Source: Rhizobium sp. GN54 (GTDB lineage: Bacteria > Pseudomonadota > Alphaproteobacteria > Rhizobiales > Rhizobiaceae). From it: a stretch of DNA of 64,000 nt. This document shows positions 61,571 to 64,000 of this stretch, piece after piece (position 1 is the first letter of the stretch; each line of letters starts with the position of its first letter). The notes beneath the pieces are model-generated. The model saw only the letters and a program-made list of their open reading frames with translations. It had not been told where the DNA came from and ran no database searches. Location of the stretch: contig NZ_JAJNCZ010000004.1 of assembly GCF_021026345.1 (NCBI RefSeq), positions 519,697-583,696 of the forward strand, given 5' to 3'. Position numbers and translations under genes: made by a program.

Positions 61571-61999
61571 ATGGCAAGCCCCGCAACGTTCGACGCCTTC
61601 GAGAATCGTTTGAAGACGGCTTGGGCGGCAACCGCGCTCGTCTTCGAAAACGAGTTCGCGCAACACCTGCTCGATGCCGGCGCGCCGTTCGTCTTCGTCG
61701 AGATCTACGGAGACAGCTACGCGCAGGAGACATTCGGAGCACCGCAGGCGAACCAGTTCCTCGAAGAGGGCGTGACCTACCTGCATGTCATGACCAAATC
61801 GGGCGAAGGCAGCCGCCAGGCACGCGTCTGGGCGAATGACCTCCTCAACCTATTTCGCGAGCAGCCGATCGGCTCGCTGTTCATGCCGGAAATGTCGATC
61901 GGAGCGGGGGAACCCGGGGAGGACTTCCCCGGCTACTTCTCCATCGCTGCGACCATCCGCTGGTATCGCCGCGACATCACCAGCCTTCCCACGCCGTAA
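61571..61999 (+). CDS. Putative tail terminator protein
   Basis: A 142-aa protein resembling DUF4128-type tail terminators: FDAFENRLKTAWAATALVFE and FPGYFSIAATIRWYRRDI. It would cap the tail tube and join it to the head. Confidence 0.75.
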   Translation: MASPATFDAFENRLKTAWAATALVFENEFAQHLLDAGAPFVFVEIYGDSYAQETFGAPQANQFLEEGVTYLHVMTKSGEGSRQARVWANDLLNLFREQPIGSLFMPEMSIGAGEPGEDFPGYFSIAATIRWYRRDITSLPTP

Positions 62000-62028
62000 C
62001 GCGGCACTCTCAACCACAGGAGCTTACC

Positions 62029-62961
62029 ATGACCGTAGCTGACGGCTCACAGGTCCGCCTTGCCGACGTGACGGAAGCCGTCATCGGCACCACGCCGGCC
62101 ACTCCCACGTTCCAGACCATGCGCTATGTGTCGTCGGACATCCGCATTTCCAAGCAGACGGACATTCCCGACGAGATCCGCGCCGACCGCAACGTCGCCT
62201 CGATCGTCGACGTCGGCCGGATGGTTCAGGGCACCATCAACACGCTGCTGTCCTACGGAACCTACGACACATGGTTTGAACGGCTGCTCTGCGCCACTTG
62301 GGCGACCAACGTCCTGAAGAACGGCGTTCTGCACCAGGCGGGCACGCTGGAAAAGATGTTCGAGCAGGGCGCGACGGACACGTTCATTCGCTACGTTGGC
62401 TGCCGCTGGAACACGTTGGACCTTCGCCTTTCTTCGAGGCAGTCGATCGGCGCGAACTGGGGCATCATGGGCCTCCGCTCGCCCGCTCCGACGAGCGCGA
62501 TCCTGTCTGGGGCCACGTATACGGCTGCGACCGATACGCCGGTCATGAATGCTGGCCTCAACGTCTCCGCCATGTCCTTCACCGGGATCGCCAATGCGCC
62601 GAAGGTGCAGGCGATGAACGTCAGCATCCGCAACAACATCTATGCGAACGACGTCATCGGCTCCTACGAGCCCTATTCGCACGGTCTCGGTCGCTTCGAG
62701 GTGACCGGCTCCCTGACGACGCTGTTCGAGAACATGGATACCTACAAGGCCATCCTCGATCATGACGACGTGGCGCTCTCCACGACGCTCACCGACGAAC
62801 TCGGCAATTCCTACGCCATCGCCCTGCCGAAGGTGAAGCTTCTCGACGGCGGGCCCACCGTAGGCGGCAACGGCCGGGCTGTGCTGCTCGAAGTGCCGTT
62901 CCAGGCGCGCTACGACAGCACGTCGGGCGCCTCCATCACGATCACGCGGACGCCGGCATGA
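62029..62961 (+). CDS. Phage major tail tube protein
   Basis: A 310-aa protein with the tail tube pattern: SQVRLADVTEAVIGTTPATP, SYGTYDTWFERLLCATWATN and an Ig-like C-terminal part with NGRAVLLEVPFQARYDS. It polymerises into the siphovirus tube. GGAG lies just before ATG 62029. Confidence 0.88.
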   Translation: MTVADGSQVRLADVTEAVIGTTPATPTFQTMRYVSSDIRISKQTDIPDEIRADRNVASIVDVGRMVQGTINTLLSYGTYDTWFERLLCATWATNVLKNGVLHQAGTLEKMFEQGATDTFIRYVGCRWNTLDLRLSSRQSIGANWGIMGLRSPAPTSAILSGATYTAATDTPVMNAGLNVSAMSFTGIANAPKVQAMNVSIRNNIYANDVIGSYEPYSHGLGRFEVTGSLTTLFENMDTYKAILDHDDVALSTTLTDELGNSYAIALPKVKLLDGGPTVGGNGRAVLLEVPFQARYDSTSGASITITRTPA

Positions 62962-63152
62962 CCAGAAAGCGTGAACTTCCGTCCTCGACGACTGCCGAAA
63001 CCTTTGTTCCGGCGGTTTCCTTCACCGGCTACCCGGATGGGAAAACGCCGGTCCAGTTCATCGCCGGGGTGGAAAGCGTCCCGGTCCCGGCCGGGTTCGC
63101 GCAACTGATGCGTGACAAAGGCCTCGTCTCTATCCCCGAAGGTGATCTCTGA
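62958..63152 (+). CDS. Small phage protein between tail tube and tail chaperone
   Basis: A 64-aa protein (PAVSFTGYPDGKTPVQFIAG). ATGA overlap with the tail tube gene and TGATG overlap with the next. It may be a tail assembly or decoration protein. No motif. Confidence 0.6.
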   Translation: MTRKRELPSSTTAETFVPAVSFTGYPDGKTPVQFIAGVESVPVPAGFAQLMRDKGLVSIPEGDL

Positions 63153-63571
63153 TGGTCGTAAAGCTTGCCTCACTCAAGGCCAATCTGGCGCGCGAAGAAA
63201 AGGGTGACTGGATCGAGTTTCCCGACTGGCCGGGCGTCGAATTCAATGTCTCGTCGCTCCACCTGCCGGCCTACCAGATCGCCCGTGATATCCTCTTCAA
63301 GCGTCTGTCGCGGCAGTACAAGAAGGCGGGGATCCCGTCTGCGGTCATGACGACGGAACTCGGCAAACTCTATGCCAAGCACATCCTGCACGGCTGGCGC
63401 GGTCTGGACGTCGCCTATTCGATGGACATGGCGCTGGAGATCATGACCGACCCCGAATACCGCAACGTGGTCGCCGCCGTCGAATACTGCGCCGGCAGGG
63501 TGTCCGAGACGGATATCGAGTTCGTCGAGGACGAAGTGGGAAACTCCGCAAAGCCTTCCGCAACCGCATAA
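63152..63571 (+). CDS. Tail assembly chaperone, frame-0 product (G-like)
   Basis: A 139-aa protein, SLHLPAYQIARDILFKRLSR and MTTELGKLYAKHILHGWRGL, occupying the lambda gpG position between tail tube and tape measure. Near its end, a GGGAAAC slip site allows about part of the ribosomes to shift into the -1 frame and make a longer GT-type fusion. The stop is at 63571 in the zero frame. Confidence 0.85.
   Translation: MVVKLASLKANLAREEKGDWIEFPDWPGVEFNVSSLHLPAYQIARDILFKRLSRQYKKAGIPSAVMTTELGKLYAKHILHGWRGLDVAYSMDMALEIMTDPEYRNVVAAVEYCAGRVSETDIEFVEDEVGNSAKPSATA
63538..63544 (+). promoter_or_regulatory. Programmed -1 ribosomal frameshift site
   Basis: The heptamer G-GGA-AAC (X-XXY-YYZ) sits in the zero frame as codons GTG GGA AAC. 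Sliding back one base re-pairs as GGG AAA. Lambda uses GGGAAAG at the same place. A GCAACCGC / GCGGTTGC stem (63560-63567, 63583-63590) begins 15 bases downstream and could stimulate the shift. Confidence 0.82.
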
Positions 63572-63960
63572 AGCGGGCGGGGGCGGTTGCCTTCTACGAC
63601 TGGCTCGACGAACTGGCTGCAGCGTTTCCCGACGAGGAATGGTTGCAGCCGGAGGGAGACGACGAGGAGTTCGAGCCGGAGCTTTGGCACGAACTGTATT
63701 TCCGGGCCTTCGACGCGCTTCAATACGACCGCTTCTATGGGGCGTTCGGGGGCGAGGGGCCAATCAGCTACCTCGCCCTCAGCCAGTATGCGCGTGATCA
63801 CCAAATCCACGGCGACGATCTTCGCCACTTCCACCTGTTCATGAACGCCGTCGATGGCGAATGGCTGAAACTCCAGGTGTCAATCGGCATCGAAACGGGC
63901 CCCCCTATCGGCTCCCAAAAGGGACCCCTGCCTCTGGTTGCATCGGGTCAGCGCGCGTAG
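63541..63960 (+). CDS. Tail assembly chaperone extension (GT-like, reached by -1 frameshift)
   Basis: The -1 frame is open from before the slip site to the TAG at 63960, about 140 codons, with no good start of its own except a TTG at 63643. It has WHELYFRAFDALQYDRFYGA and HQIHGDDLRHFHLFMNAVDG. It is therefore read as the C-terminal part of the G-GT fusion of about 270 aa (63152-63960). Confidence 0.82.
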   Translation, partial: KLRKAFRNRIKRAGAVAFYDWLDELAAAFPDEEWLQPEGDDEEFEPELWHELYFRAFDALQYDRFYGAFGGEGPISYLALSQYARDHQIHGDDLRHFHLFMNAVDGEWLKLQVSIGIETGPPIGSQKGPLPLVASGQRA

Positions 63961-64000
63961 GCCCGGAGCTCTCCATTTAGCGCAGGGGCCTGCGGGCGCG

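Overview
The window is chromosomal DNA of a GC-rich alphaproteobacterium of the order Rhizobiales, most like the Sinorhizobium/Ensifer/Rhizobium/Shinella group. The evidence is gene content and order: a reductive pyrimidine catabolism cluster, then smoC-smoEFGK-smoS-mtlK, then the PhyR/NepR/EcfG general stress locus, then hmuSTUV and tonB. As I recall it, this resembles the Sinorhizobium meliloti chromosome around rsiB1-rsiA1-rpoE2. Rhizobial palindromic repeats also occur in three intergenic gaps.

Positions 1-10.9 kb hold pyrimidine catabolism. There is a NitT/TauT-type ABC ATPase, a cupin, dihydropyrimidinase (hydA), a beta-ureidopropionase-type M20 amidohydrolase, a RutR-like repressor, and the two dihydropyrimidine dehydrogenase subunits preA and preT. 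A MASE1-GGDEF diguanylate cyclase is inserted among them. Two 16-bp sites with RutR-type 6-4-6 architecture precede the amidohydrolase/rutR pair and preT. Positions 10.9-22.2 kb hold polyol uptake and oxidation: regulator, ABC transporter, two dehydrogenases, a HAD phosphatase and an FGGY kinase, closed by a strong terminator. An OsmC protein lies between regulator and transporter.

Positions 22.2-26.8 kb are the general stress response: phyR, nepR, ecfG and an HWE-type kinase, with two small membrane proteins. GGAAC-N16-CGTT type promoters precede phyR, nepR and the DUF883 gene. Positions 26.8-33.6 kb are iron/heme: hmuSTUV on the minus strand, then a secreted protein, tonB and a DUF2325 gene on the plus strand, with two TGA-N9-TCA iron-responsive operators. 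Positions 33.7-41.8 kb are mixed housekeeping and accessory genes: DUF423 protein, truncated hemoglobin, TetR/SMR efflux pair, thuAB-like pair, DUF488, YbaK-type deacylase, GFA protein, a glycosyltransferase and a 2OG-Fe(II) oxygenase.

From about 41.98 kb to the right edge is a tailed HK97-type (siphovirus-like) prophage. Its left end is a 45-bp copy of the 3' part of a tRNA-Arg(CCG) gene, so the intact tRNA should mark its right end beyond this window. The order is: integrase, Arc-type repressor with two matching operators, excisionase-like protein, a 16-gene early operon in which every junction is a 4-nt ATGA/GTGA overlap, and a low-coding-density stretch (51.15-52.87 kb) with rhizobial-looking minus-strand small genes, inverted repeats and terminators. 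Then come HNH endonuclease, terminase small and large subunits, portal, prohead protease, major capsid, head-tail connectors, tail terminator, tail tube, and tail assembly chaperones joined by a -1 frameshift at GGGAAAC. Tape measure and later genes are not in the window.
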